A model generated the notes under the pieces. That model had not been told where the DNA came from, did not search any database, and saw only the letters and a program-made list of their open reading frames with translations. A stretch of DNA of 64,000 nucleotides, from positions 24,341,128-24,405,127 of the forward strand of contig JAYGXS010000009.1 of assembly GCA_036362985.1 (NCBI GenBank). The letters run 5' to 3'. Origin of the DNA: Ligula intestinalis (taxonomy: Eukaryota; Platyhelminthes; Cestoda; Diphyllobothriidea; Diphyllobothriidae). A program made the position numbers and the translations under genes. Within the stretch, counting starts at the first letter, position 1. Every line of letters begins with the position of its first letter. Shown here piece by piece: positions 11,055-23,231 of this stretch.

Positions 11055-11149
11055 ACGAAGAACCCTATCCGACGATGATTGGGCAAATAAGCAGGATGAT
11101 GTGTCCCCTGAAATAAAATTAACCTTATCACATGGAAGGTATGCTTATG

Positions 11150-11560
11150 TACAGTAGTCGCTAAAGACCGTGCAACCTTTATGATAAAATCTGACTCGGT
11201 AGTTTAGCATACATTTTTGTAACACTATTTTGATTCGTTGAGTTGAGTTTATTCTGCGAATGCCCTTTAGTTAAGAAAATCACCATTTTAGTGAGGTTTT
11301 GTTAAGAGAAATTGCCACTTATTCTGGCGAAATTGGGAGTAGTCTCCTATTGAAGGAATTTCCTATGCTATTATAAAAGACAGAACAAAACTGCTTATAA
11401 ATGTTGATTATACAATGGAGGAACTGCAAAATATGACAAATAGGTGAAGAGAATATCCTTTCCAGAACGGGAAAATTTTGTCCAAAATCGGTCAGATTTA
11501 ATAGAAACCAAGTTGAGCGAATCACATTTATTTGCAAAGGCATTTGAGGCTTATATTTTT
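11150..11560. repeat. Repeat H, copy 1 (direct partner at 13480-13800)
   Basis: Shares with 13480-13800 a colinear series of blocks, for example 'GGCGAAATYGGRRGT' followed by 'AAGGAATTTCCTATGCTATT' here versus 'AAGAAATATCCTCCGCTATT' there. Similarity is modest. No protein is recognised. Confidence 0.5.
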
Positions 11561-11639
11561 AAAAGAATGTTAAGTTAACCTGTGAAGTTATATCACACAA
11601 AATGCAGTAACAAAAAGTTCATCGCATTTGTTTTAAACC

Positions 11640-12470
11640 ACTCCGCTCACCTTGACGTTTAAGCAAAGTGTCCGCATATTTTTTCTACGAAGGTAAGGTT
11701 AAGAAGGCCTTATTGCATGTAAGTCATGTATGAATGAACGTTTTTGTAAACTTTACGTTCCGCTTATGCATTATTTAGAAACAGACAGAATAATAAGTAT
11801 TTCAGAAAACGGCGATGTTTATGGCCAGTTTTGTGCATTTGCAAGCTTAAAAGAGACCGCGGAAATAATTCACTTATGCGTAAAATAATCTGCTACAAAG
11901 GGAAAAGTAATTTCTTTCATCTCCAGTCAAATTGAATCGTATATCTTCAGGCAAATTAAATAAATTTTCAAGAGTCTCCGATTTCGTTGTGACTTCCCTG
12001 CAAAAAGTTAATTAACGCAGAATACCGTCAGCCGAATATCTAACCATATCACTTTTTAAAGAGGTAACCTATTGTAAAATAATTTTATTAATTTTAGGAA
12101 TAACAATATCCGACTTATCTTGCGGACGTTCTGTACACTTGACACTGTGGTTTGCTGCTTTGAGGTATTTGTAAACATGATCAACAGGGCCATCATCATA
12201 AAAACTTGTATCTAAAAGCACTTTCTTTCGGTAAATACGGTTTAATTGTATCTTATTTTAAAGGTCGTGGTGTAAACATCGAACAGAAGCGCAAATTATC
12301 ATTTTATCAGTAAAGACACTGAAAACGAAGAAAATCATGATGGACTCTATTCGACGATATTCAGTTAATAGCTATTCATTAATGGTATTCTGTACAAAAA
12401 AACATTGACTCAAGAAAAGTTCCTTTTCGATAAAGAAAATGGTTACGTAAACATTTAAGATAGCTTGCTT
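11640..12470 (+). repeat. Left arm of a long inverted repeat
   Basis: About 830 bp whose complement recurs at 15590-16430. Matching blocks in order include TTATGCATTATTTAGAAA, a stretch around 11880-11960 (CTTTCATCTCCAGTCAAA), and AGCACTTTCTTTCGGTAAAT around 12215. Identity is around 75-80% by eye with small indels. No protein is recognised in the arm. Confidence 0.75.
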
Positions 12471-13479
12471 CAATTTAAACCTCAAGTAGACCGTACACAG
12501 CCAGTTGGTTACAACAGCCAGTCACGGGAATTTTAGACTTTTAATACTAAAGATTGCATGTGATTATTTTATACATTTGTATAGAAGCATTTTTACCAGA
12601 TTTTCTACCATAAAAATAAATGCCTACCATTATAAAAAGTCTTTAAAAACAGTCCAATATTTCTGGGTTATGGAAAAAAGAGAGTTTTTGGAATAAAACT
12701 CCGAATTCCCAGGTCAACTTTGATTCGAACTCGATTTGTTTTGCGCACCTATTTTATACTAAGGCGCCCAATGCCGTCGCTATATAGCTGCCGCATTAAA
12801 CTTTCAACGAAGTTTTATGACATTTGTACTTTTTTTAAAAAAGTCCTTTTCTCCCCCATTCGTTTTCCCCACTCATAAAACCCCCTTCCCACGGTTCCCC
12901 TAAGACAAAAACCTGGGGCTTCTTGTAAACAAGACCCCTTTCTTCGGCTTGGAAGACTTTTGAAGTATATTTTCGGAACATATGCTACCCATATTTCAAA
13001 CTCTCCAGACTTCCCACGATTTCTCATACACCTATCCCCCAAATCGTAAAATAAATCCCCAGAACTGTTTGCATGCTGTAAGTGCTGTAACTAGCAGTCC
13101 CACTTCACCCACCGTAGGCAGCGCTTTAAATAATGCACTCAAAAACGTTACTGACAGAACACACCATCAATAATGTCATCCCATAATGTGACATGCACAG
13201 GTGTAAACTGACATTATCTAACAAACCCTGAATTGTTTGAATAGCAAAGCCTGCCCAGCTAACAGTTCGCATTTAGTATTAAAGTTTCTGCGATACCCAT
13301 AAACATATGGCCTTTTATAGTGGTGTTTAATGGATTCATGTTTTATGAGTTCGCTAAATTTACTCTCAATGTGGGCGCATTTTTAAAATTACCATTTTCT
13401 CAGTAGATAGCCAAACGACGTCTGAACCCCTAAAGTTAAATGAAATGAATCTATGGTAGGTAACCTAACACCTCCAAAG

Positions 13480-13800
13480 TCATGATTTAAATTGGCCTTG
13501 GTAGTTGAGCATTGATTTGGACTCGTTATGGTAGTCTGACGACTGGATTTTATTTCGAGAACCTGTCTGTTTAATTCAGTTTTTAAGGGAAACAGGCAGA
13601 GTTTTGGCGAAATCGGAGGTTGCTGGTTTGCGAAGAAATATCCTCCGCTATTTTGGACAATTCATAACTATAGCCTAAATGGCTATCTTCAAGAGAACTC
13701 ATATCCGAAAAGTCACGTTTTTGATAAACTCATTTAGCAAATATCTCTGGACAGAATCTACACTTGAGGAAGAAAGTTTGAAAACGTGGAACATGATCTA
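13480..13800. repeat. Repeat H, copy 2
   Basis: Direct-orientation partner of 11150-11560, sharing GGCGAAATCGGAGG and TCCTCCGCTATTTTGG-type blocks. It lies in the spacer of the long inverted repeat. Confidence 0.5.
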
Positions 13801-13910
13801 AAATTTGCCGATTTACATTACAAAGATCTGTGTGCATGGCTCACTGACTCCCACCTATGACATTCGCTTACCAATAATCGGCCAAGGGGAAATGCACTGA
13901 TGTGACATCA

Positions 13911-13921
13911 CCCCCCCCCCC
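13911..13921. repeat. Poly-C tract (11 nt)
   Basis: Uninterrupted C run after TGTGACATCA. Confidence 0.85.
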
Positions 13922-15589
13922 GCCGACACGTAAACCATATCTGACTTTCGACCCCCCTCTACTCACCCTGAACACATACCCTGGCATTTTTATCGTCCCT
14001 CTGCCGTGAACATCTGTCTACCTGATTCTTTCCAACAAACGCTCTAGTGCAACAATCCCACTCTCCACTTTTTAGTTCATCTGATAACGGGCCGGTGTTA
14101 TCTGCTGTAAAATTTACGATTACAAGTTGATTTTTGGTAGACTTTCCTTCCTTTCATTATATTATCTTGGAATGCAAACTGCTTGGCTTATTTGTACTAT
14201 TTTGTGTGCATTAAGTGAGCTTTCCTTTCCTACAAGCTATCTAATTGCGCCTGGTTTCATCTGATTTACTCACGACAGACATAAATTTCAAGTAAGGCAG
14301 TTAACGTGTGGTTATACCCATCAGCTAAGATTACCTTCTTCGAAAAGAAGAACACACGCGAGGGCACAAACCCTGCAAAACTTTCTTACCGTTATTTATC
14401 AACATATTCTGTATTCAAAGGAGACATTCAAAAATCTGTTAAACACTTTGTAAAGGACTTTCAAAGTAAGGCATTTCTTAAACGTATTTACCGAAGGAGT
14501 TATTTCGTAAAAATTCTGTCTAATGTATACTCACCTAAACATGAAAGCTCGTCGTCGAGGCAAATGAACGCCCACAACAAAACCTGGCAATGACTACGTC
14601 TCAAGTGAACTTAAGGAGGCTGGCGATCAAGTTATCCCTTATCACTTGGATGCTTCACTAATGGAGGCTTGCGTAATTTACTAGTTTTAAAGATTAAGGC
14701 CAGATCCAAAATAAGTACATGCCCTTCTCTTACTTCACGCCTCTGAAAATAAATGGCACATTTTCTACTAACGTAAGTACAAACCTTTCAGCTGCTAGCA
14801 ACCGGCCACCACCTAGTTGATAGATTGCCTAAGTTGAGGTGGGCGCATTGGCTGACAGGACTGGCGAACCCGTCTACGCGCGCCGCAACACGACCTGACT
14901 TCCTTGCCATTCGCACCAGGACTAATATAAGCAGGCGAACAGAATAAGCGGGCCCCCCTAAATCCCAGTCCACTCATTGGCTACTTCACACACAGCGAAC
15001 ACTGGGCTGATAGTGTATCAGATAACTGCGTTAGTGTACTGATCTAAAGAGCAAACACGCTGGATACGAGCATTGTAGAGCAGGTTGTACAAGCAAGGAG
15101 TAGAAAAACGAGAGAAAGAAAGATAAAACACAACTTCCCTTGCAGCAGAGACCTACAGCCATATACATTAAGAATATGAATGGCCCAAAAACGGAGCCCT
15201 AAGGCGCACAACTTTACGCCGATACTGAAAGTAATTTCGAATTGTCGCTGCCCACGGCCTGAGCTTCAGCTATCAAGAAGTCCCATCTCCAACTTTGTAA
15301 AATCCCTTTTATCCCGGATTCCTGAACGATTAAGTCCAGATCCAAAATTGGTAGGTACGCTCGTTTTGCTCCACTGCCCTGAAAATACAATATGGCAAGT
15401 GCTGCAAGAAACTTGCCAAAGTTAGTAAAAGCTTGATTATTTCTCGCATACAAGCAAGAACACATTAACGAAAAACTTAGAAATAATAATGAGCAGCATT
15501 AGGCATATATAGTACTCAAAAGAACTATAAGAAGGACTTAGTTTTTGTTAAGAAAATTAAATTTTTTCGATCAATCCCAAGTTCCGGAG

Positions 15590-16430
15590 ATGTAAAATAT
15601 AGCTATAAATTAGAACAATAATTTTAAATATTGATTAAGTTGGAAACTAAATGAAACCCATTTCTTTAATGAAAGAACGTCTCTTAACTTAGTATACATA
15701 ACCATTAGTAGATAATTTTTTATTAAATATCGTCCAATAAATTCAGCCATTATTTTATTCGAGTTCAGTGTCTACCTTGATGAATTGTGCTTCTGTTCGA
15801 CGTTTAAACCAAAACCTTTAAAATGTCATATACATAAAAGCATTTACCGAAAGAAAGTGTTTTAAGATATTAGTTTTTATGAAGATGGCCATTTTACTCA
15901 TATTTAGAAATGCCTTTTAAACAGCAAACCACATTTTCGAGAATTAATCATGCCTGCAGCGAAATTCTGATATTTTTACTATTCAAATTATTAAAAAAAA
16001 GACTTTCCATAAAAGCTACTTTGATTAGATATTCGGATGAAGAATTTCTGTGTACATTAACAATTTTCAAGCAAATATCATAAAGGAATCGGACGCTTTT
16101 TCCTTCAGTTAACCTGAAGATAAGCGATTCTGTTTGACTGCAGATGAAAGAACTTACTTTTCTCTTTATAATAGATTATTTTCCGCCTAAGTGGATTGAC
16201 TGCACGATCTGTTGTAAGCTAGCAAATGCAAAAGACGAGCAATATATTTGGCCATTTTTGAAGTACTTATTACGTTTCTGTCTGTTCTATTTCTAAATAA
16301 TGCATAAAAGGAAAGTGTAATTACAAAAACTATATTTCTATATAATTTACAATCCATAAGGCATTCTTTAAAGTACATTCGCGGTAACATATAAGACACT
16401 TTGCTTATGTGCTAGTTGAGTAGTGCGCTA
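15590..16430 (-). repeat. Right arm of the long inverted repeat
   Basis: Complement of the left arm at 11640-12470. A 70-codon minus-strand frame at 16187-16399 lies within it. The left arm does not keep that frame open, so it is unlikely to be a gene. Confidence 0.75.
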
Positions 16431-17402
16431 AAACAAAAGCTCCGAGGGAAACCACTTAGGCCTGGATATGACCCGTTAACGACGGTTAATAAGCCAGAAA
16501 AGGCCATTTAAGTCACCGTTTTTTTGCTGTTAATACCAGCTGCGTTTTGTTATCAGTGAGTTTCGGTTAGAGTCGGAAAATTTGTCGAAAACAGGTAGGA
16601 GAGTAGATGGATTGCAACACGACGGGTTTCTGCAAACGAGGAAAAACAAAGATGGATTGTGATAGGGCACATAAGCACAAACAGGGTTCATTATTCACTG
16701 AAGCAGTCAAGTCATAGAAGATCAGCTGGCTATCAACAGACCTTTTTCCCCAAACAAATACGAGCATTTATTAACTTAAAATACATATTTTGTGCAGTTG
16801 AGGCAGCTGAGAATTGTGCTCCTTGATAAAAAGTTATGATATTGTACACACCTGATGATGAATTAATCAAAAACGTTCATTCGCCTATCTTGACTTTTTA
16901 AAGCCTTTCTTATTACTAAATATACTTAGTTGATCAAAATAATGTGGCACAATTTGTGCTAAACTATCCAGTTAAATTTTTTCATGATAGTTTCTTGCTG
17001 CACTCGCATTACTGTACATAACAAATTTTTCTACTTCTGTCATTGCATCCTATTTGGCTGCGTTCTGTGATTGTAAATGCAAAACAGAGTGACTGCAAAG
17101 GTCCTGCGAAAACCACTGAGCACATGCCTTTTTACTCTTCTAACATTAACCATGCAAACTTATGTTACAAAAAACTCTAAATGTAACATTGGTAGGAGTT
17201 TATCGATAGCAGCATATAAGAGCACTCCGAAAAAGAGAAGAGATACCGGGATATTTATGTGCAGAATTTCTAGTACACCCTCTAACTACTGTTTTCAAAC
17301 ATCACAGTACACAGAATTGCATATTGCTTCATGTGATGTACATCAAGGAACAAATGGCGCTTCGAGTGAGGCAAGTATCATGGACTAGTTGATATTGCTC
17401 CC
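16431..17402. other. 1-kb stretch with no recognised gene
   Basis: Holds a trace of a PLE-type terminal block near 16855-16895 (complement GAACGTTTTTGATTAATTCA, similar to the block at 60340) and a 103-codon plus-strand frame at 17077-17388 of unknown nature (Ser/Thr-rich, no domain seen). Confidence 0.4.
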
Positions 17403-17977
17403 AGCAAAAGTAGCTTATGTAGCTCCACTCATATACCCCTAGTCCCAGCATTTTATCTTGCACAAACGGGGTTATAGAGTTTTGTGAGGTGGCGAAATAA
17501 GATAGGTACAGAAGGAAATTTTTAGAAGTAAGTTTAAAGGGATAAAATTTAGTAAATGCTGCTTCCCGCGGCCGCTTGGAGCAGGTTGTTCTGCATGTGA
17601 AGTTCAGGTGTTTGCGGTGATTCACACCGCGGACTATACTAATTTAACTCCAGAACGGTGAGTTGGACCACAGGTAAGTTTAAGTAGACGACCTCCTAAC
17701 CACCATTTCAATTTTTCGGGAAATTCAAGAAACCTGCGATTTGATAATCGGGTTTTTCCGCAATAAGTTAAATGATAATACAGATTAGGAAAATCTGCAG
17801 ATATAAATCAACAATATTTTTAAATACAGTAAAATAAAAATTTATTGAGCATTTATTAGAGTATATTTTACTGCGTGTCCTAATTCCCCGTCCATAAAAC
17901 CCGACAACCACCGTTTTCGTAGGAAAACATGCAAGTTGTAGGGATTAACGAGTGGGGCTACACAAGCTACTGTTGCC
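17403..17977. mobile_element. 575-bp terminal-inverted-repeat element E, copy 1
   Basis: Left end AGCAAAAGTAGCTTATGTAG matches the complement of the right end (GGCTACACAAGCTACTGTTG) over about 38 bp (ends in TACCCCTA / TAGGGATTA). No transposase is encoded, so it is a non-autonomous, MITE-like element. Possible 8-bp target duplications suggest a hAT-like family. Copy 2 lies at 22657-23231 in the same orientation and a fragment at 55245. The left flank is unrelated sequence. The right flank resumes in the middle of an LTR-like repeat. Confidence 0.8.
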
Positions 17978-18223
17978 TAACCGGGTCTGATTATTGTAGT
18001 ATTTTGAGTACGGACATCGGTAAGCTTCTACAGAGTCGCAGATCTGATACCAATGCAGCTACTGCCGTAAACTTAAGCCTTCTAGTGTGCCTTGGTAGAT
18101 TTGAGTGCTTCAGATTCCTGATATTAAGGAACAGGCCAATTTGCTATGACGAACGATGCCCTGGAATTAATGTCACACACTCTATTCCCCTTGTTTCCCA
18201 TACTAGTGGTTTCGTAGTGGCCA
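17978..18223 (+). repeat. LTR-like repeat, right part
   Basis: Starts immediately after element E copy 1 with AACCGGGTCTGATTATTGTA and matches 19395-19584 (GGGTCTGATGATTGTAGTAG ... CCTACAGATTCTCAGATC). The left part of this unit is not to its left but at 22165-22656, before element E copy 2. Confidence 0.7.
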
Positions 18224-19584
18224 TGTAGCACCCTCCAACTTCTGCACCACACCACGCCACGCATTAGGTTACGTGATTGCAAGTCTTAGTCCACCTCTGG
18301 GACAGCTAATCAAAAGTACCGCAAACTTCGCCCACGCTCAACCTATTACAGCTGCTAGCAAATGCGCATGCACTAGCCTGCCTACGGTCTGACCAATCAT
18401 CTCCCTGCAGCTGACTCATACAGGACCTCACTGCGATGACTGCCATGCGCAGACACTTCGGACGTGTACCTCTCGCGAGTGGTTGTGCACTTGTCCAACA
18501 TGCATCTTCCTCCTACCGATGTTCCACTTCCGACAGTTCCCCCGTCGATTTCGACGATGTGCACCACGCGCTCCAACAAGCCGCAGCAAACGCTTAAGGA
18601 AGCCGCAGCATACACAGAGGCAAGCTGCACAATTAACACGAAAGCGACAGCAAGCGGGAGCAACACAGAGAACTGGCACGAGAGAAAACAGGAGTTTAGG
18701 CAGACTCGCGCAGAATCTACCCACTCGCTCGCCACTCCCACCTCCGTATCCGGTGTAAAGACAAAGTCAATAAGACCGGAGATGAGGGAGAAGTAGATGG
18801 CTGGCAAGATAAACACTCAGCACGCGCACTTTTGACACAGCCATTTCGCTAGGTATGCTCCCAACTGCGCGGGAGCGCCATAAAGACCACATTAAGGGAG
18901 AGCCATTGCAGCCTGACTGTCAGTCCTCCCTCTCCTCCCATACGCACACACAAACACTCGCGTACAGCAGGAGCAGCACCGTAGGGGGCCCGAGTTTTCC
19001 CGTCAGTTGGCAGACCCTCCAAGCCACGGCTTTTAGCGCACCGTGATAGATTCAGACCCATTCAGATTTATTTGTGAGGAGCGAAACGTGCCGAGGTCGA
19101 CCTCACTCTCTCCCCCACCGCATAGTGACTGCCTAGCTTTCCGGAAACCTGAGGTGGGCTCTGAAAACCAGTGGGAGCGCGAACGCAATCACCAACAGGG
19201 AATCAGAAGTGAGAGAAAGTGCCAGCGCCGATGTTCCACTAGTTCTGTACAGAATGCCCTATTTCCCCCAGCTAGCGTTTCACTACTTCTCTTTTCACAG
19301 GGAACCGAAGATCGCCGCGGCAGGAGTTTTCCCTATCAACTTAACCCACTGTGATACAACTTCTACTGGTGTATTTCCAATTCCACACCAAAGGGAAAAT
19401 GGGTCTGATGATTGTAGTAGTTCGAGTACAGACATCATTTAGATCCTACAGATTCTCAGATCCGAAACGACGGTAGCTATTGTAGCCTGAACCTCAGTAA
19501 AACCGAGAAATGCCGACAGTTGACTGTTAAGATTGCTAGCTTGCGTGCTCGATTTGAGCGTACCTGATTCTTGATAGGGAGGAA
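18224..19584 (+). repeat. LTR-like repeat unit with insertion
   Basis: Begins TGTAGCACCCTCCA, similar to TGTAGCGCCTTCCACCTCC at 22165 and TGTAGTGGCCGCTAGCGC at 19585. Shared inner blocks include CTGCTAGCAAATGCGCA, GACTGCCATGC, CTGTACAGAATGCC and TTTCACAGGGAACC. It ends in a purine-rich stretch AGGGAGGAA just before the next TGTAG, like a polypurine tract before a 3' LTR. It is about 690 bp longer than the unit at 22165, so it probably contains an insertion around 18550-19150. Confidence 0.6.
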
Positions 19585-20000
19585 TGTAGTGGCCGCTAGC
19601 GCTACTTGGAATCCATGATCAGCCGCACATGAATGTCCACCGCATGCTTACTCATCACGCCTTTGGGACCAGGCGCAAACGTACGCACCTTGCCCCCCTG
19701 CCCTGGCCTTAATCAACAGCGGCGTGAGCTCAGTCCGTCCAATGAGATTCCCGCGTTAGTTGACTAGCCTCATTTAGCAGGTTGGCCTCAATCCGTCTGG
19801 ACACAGACCTCAATGTGGTGTCTGCTTCCAGACAAAACTTCGGACCTAGCCCCCTTGCGGCTGGACGTGCGCTCCGACAGTCAAAACTTTCTCTCAACTC
19901 TTCTCCAACCCTTCTGTATAGAATACACTCTCCCTACCACTCTGGCTTTTCCCTGACATCTCTCCTCCCTCTAAGGAATCTGGCCTGGAAGATCGTAGCT
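19585..20000 (+). repeat. LTR-like repeat unit
   Basis: Starts TGTAGTGGCCGCTAGCGC directly after the AGGGAGGAA purine tract. It shares GGTTGGCCTCAATCCGTCTG with 22300 and TGTATAGAATACACTCTCC with the other units. The right boundary is unclear. Confidence 0.58.
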
Positions 20001-20639
20001 GTAAGTGCTAACCTCCTTAGCCTCACCACACACGCGATAGGAACACACTCGTTTACCATGACGAAGATGCCCTATAATCCATGTGTCACCGACTCAGTCT
20101 CCCACACTTGGTGTCCTCTCCAAACCTTTCAGTTCACATTAGTTGTGTGTAGTAGCTGCCGCAGTGATGAAAACAGCATCGGTCTTTTACGTGTGGCCAC
20201 AGGAGACAGTCCATTTCTCCTACGTTGACCCCTCCCCCACCACCTACAAAGAGGACAGGTATTGCATAGACCGACACTGCACGTCACGGTCAAAAATACC
20301 CATGTGCCCTTGCTAGCCAACATTCCATTCTCAGGCAAAGTTCGGAAATGCAGCGACTCGGGGGAGTTAAAAAGTAACCGCAGCAGCAGTAGCAACAATA
20401 ACGATTGTGGCTTGGAACAGGATAACTTGGTCGTGTTGGGGCCTGCAATGACCCCCCGAGATCCGAGTAGACCTTAAAGAAGCCTGGCACTCGTAGTAAG
20501 CATTAGGTCGTGTATGCCACGCATAGACAAGTTGTTTGGCCTTCTCAACCACTATGCTACCCTCAAGTAGTCTTGGCATTATCTTGGCCGCGTGACTAGT
20601 TGGTTGAAAGCGGAAAAGTGCAGTGTATTTTGCGCAAGT

Positions 20640-20960
20640 CCGCAGTAACCCAACCTCGATTGCGACACTCAACCTCTTGGCTATCGCGGCTGCTAGCGAA
20701 TGCGCACATCTAGGCCAACCCCAGTCCGGTCTGGCCGATCAATTTCAAGGCTGACCCACATAGGACCTCACGGTGATGACTGCCACGCTCACTCTGCCCA
20801 CTCTTTCGGCTGCCAACTTCCTCCAACCTATTCGTCACTACGTCTGTACAGAATATACTTTTCCTTCCTCCTGATGTCAAACTTCTTCTGTTCCCACACG
20901 GCACGGGCCTGAACATCGCAGCGGCAAGGGGTTTTACATACTAATTTAAGCTACTGCGAC
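20640..20960 (+). repeat. LTR-like repeat unit, partial
   Basis: Carries the blocks GCTGCTAGCGAATGCGCACA, GACTGCCACGCTCA, CTGTACAGAATATACTTTTC and a stretch ending GGGGTTTTACATACTAATTT, all colinear with 22258-22580. Confidence 0.62.
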
Positions 20961-21039
20961 GAGTCTGCCTTCCTACAGAGTGATCGGCGCTGCGTCCAAT
21001 TTGCGCGGCCTGTAGTGGACGTCGTCGCTTGTGACGGTC

Positions 21040-21700
21040 AAGCCTTACCTGAGTGCCATCCGGTTGGTTGGATGGTTTTGGAGGCTGTGGAGGCTCATTG
21101 TTGGCTCCTCACGGAGCTGAGTGCACATTCGGGCGGGAGCAGGGTCACGTGACTCAGCGCGGCGGACGTGCCATGAACGGGAGACCTATGTACGCCTAAG
21201 TAGCCTGCATAAACACTGTTCTGTGGTAAGGCTGCTTTAACACCCTCGCTACAACGAAGTCCCAGTTAGGTTAAGGTTGCAGCACCCTTTCCTCCATTCC
21301 CTTGCGTCCATGGCTGTCAGCCTAGTTTTCACACGAACCGTCGGCGTTAGAAGCAGGCATAACAGAGTCGTTATCAGCTGTCCTGATGGCTCGTCCCACG
21401 GTGCACTATCGATCGGCACAAGCTACGCTCGTGATGAGCTCGCACAAGCCGCCGGCCGGGATTAGTGCTCTGCCCTACCACTCTGGTCGATCCGAAAGTC
21501 GCTCGGCATATTACCCCTCAAGGACACAATCTAATTGGTCCGATTGCTCCTGCCTGTAATGCGCTGTTTGCCTTAAATACGCTGTACTAAGTACGCTAAT
21601 AAACTTCCACTTTTGCGCCCTTGTTTTTGTGTTCTTCCTTGGGTAAGGCGTAATTGAACGGTGAAATCTCGGCTGTGGTGACATTACAAAAGTTGGCACA
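21040..21700 (+). repeat. Possible LTR 3' region of a second LTR family
   Basis: Contains CTAATAAACTTCCACTTTTG (a poly(A) signal followed by a T/G-rich stretch). It then shows GGTGACATTACAAAAGTTGG followed by CACAGACAGGATCC, the arrangement expected at an LTR end followed by a primer binding site. A similar AATAAA-bearing block lies at 50140-50460. No partner LTR was found in the window, so the call is tentative. Confidence 0.4.
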
Positions 21701-22164
21701 GACAGGATCCACCATTTCCTCCAAAACCGTAGGTGTGACTTGCGCGTGCGTCTGTTTAGGAGAACTGCGTGGCATCTATCTGACACGCACTCTTCCTACA
21801 CTCACCTCACGTCTGATGCAACCAGTAATCTGAGTGGTCGGTTAGAATTATCGGGATTGGTGGAAGCTTAAGGAGACCTTAGCCTCTACGACCTTCAGGC
21901 TCAATCTCGAATAGAAAGAGAAGCCAGTTAGGAGGATGTTGTGTTCTGCACAGAATTATTGATGAAAAGGTTATTCGACGTCTGCAGCCGACTCTCAGTT
22001 AGGGAGTCGATCTTGAGCAAGAGCGCACCCGAGTCGACCTCGAAGATGATTGGCCGGTTTGGACGACAGCGATTGGCCGAGAACCAGACTGTCACTGACA
22101 CGCAAACCTGCGAGTCTTCATGAGAGGCACAGCGCTGCAACGAAGTCTCTGACTGTAGTAGCCC

Positions 22165-22656
22165 TGTAGCGCCTTCCACCTCCTATACCAAGCCATGCAC
22201 GAGGTCACGGTATTGCAATTCTCGCCCTGTCTGTAAGGGCAGCCACATGCTCCGAACGAACGCTTGTCTCCTGTGGCTACTAGCACGTGCGCCCTGATAG
22301 GCCGACCTCAATCCGTCTGGCAAATCACATTCAAGGCTGATTCACACAAAGCCCGCCCTCACCGCTGTGACGACTGCCAGGCTCAGGCACTTCAGATGCC
22401 GCCTCTCTTGGGAGTGGACCTATGCTCGTCCAACAGTCAATTTCCTCCTGCCTATTCTCCACTTCTTCTGTACAGAATAAGCTATTCCTTATATCTGGCG
22501 TCTCCCCTGTTCTCTTCCCACAAGGAACTGGGCCTAGAGCTCGGGCCAGCAAGGGTTTTACCTGGTAACTTAACCTACTCTGATATGACAACCACCGAAG
22601 ACCTGTACATAACTTCTCCTGGTGTATATTCCCTTCTATTCCAAAGCGAAACTGGG
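22165..22656 (+). repeat. LTR-like repeat, left part
   Basis: Runs from TGTAGCGCCTTCCACC through CTGTACAGAATAAGC to CCAAAGCGAAACTGGG and is cut there by element E copy 2. The expected continuation (GGGTCTGATG...) is missing on the right of that element but present to the right of element E copy 1. Confidence 0.7.
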
Positions 22657-23231
22657 GAAAAAGTAGCTTATGTAGCCCCACTCATCTACCCCTAGTCCCA
22701 GCATTTTATCTTGCACAAACGGGGTTATAGAGTTTTGTGAGGTGGCGAAATAGGATAGGTACAGAAGGAAATTTTTAGAAGTAAGTTTAAAGGGATAAAA
22801 TTTAGTCAATGCTGCTTCCCGCGGCCGCTTGGAGCAGGTTGTTCTGCATGTGAAGTTCAGGTGTTTGCGGTGATTCACACCGCGGACTATACTAATTTAA
22901 CTCCAGAACGGTAAGTTGGACCCCAGGTAAGTTGAAGAAGACGATCTCCTAACCACCATTTCAATTTTTCGGGAAATTCAAGAAACCTGCGATTTGATAA
23001 TCAGGTTTTTCTGCAATAAGCTAAATGCTTATACAGACTAGGAAAATCTACAGATATAAGTAAACAAACACTTCTAAATACAGTAAAATAAAAATGCAAC
23101 TAGCATTTATTAAAGTTTATTCCACTGCATGGCCTAATTCCCCGCCGATAAAACCCGATACCCACCGTTTTCGTAGGAAAGCATGCAGGTTTGTGGGATT
23201 AATGAGTGCGGCTTTATAAGCTACTGTAGCC
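22657..23231. mobile_element. 575-bp terminal-inverted-repeat element E, copy 2
   Basis: Same orientation as copy 1. By eye the first 320 bp are almost identical to copy 1 and the last 250 bp are clearly more diverged. It is flanked on the left by the broken LTR-like repeat and on the right by unrelated sequence (TCGTTCCC...). Confidence 0.8.

Larger units (their letters stand above)
12471..15589. other. 3.1-kb spacer between the arms of the long inverted repeat
   Basis: Contains a copy of repeat H (13480-13800) and a poly-C tract (13911-13921). The rest has short open frames (for example 14306-14593, 95 codons, Lys- and Tyr-rich) with no motif I recognise. The stretches 14690-14790 and 15325-15420 resemble each other ('CCAGATCCAAAAT' followed by 'CTGAAAATA'), a minor repeat. 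No transposase signature was found. Confidence 0.5.

Noticed and set aside
18397..18816. Overlapping frames of 90-139 codons around 18.4-18.8 kb
   Set aside because: They lie in an LTR-like repeat with frames open on both strands at once, a sign of GC-rich composition and not of a gene.
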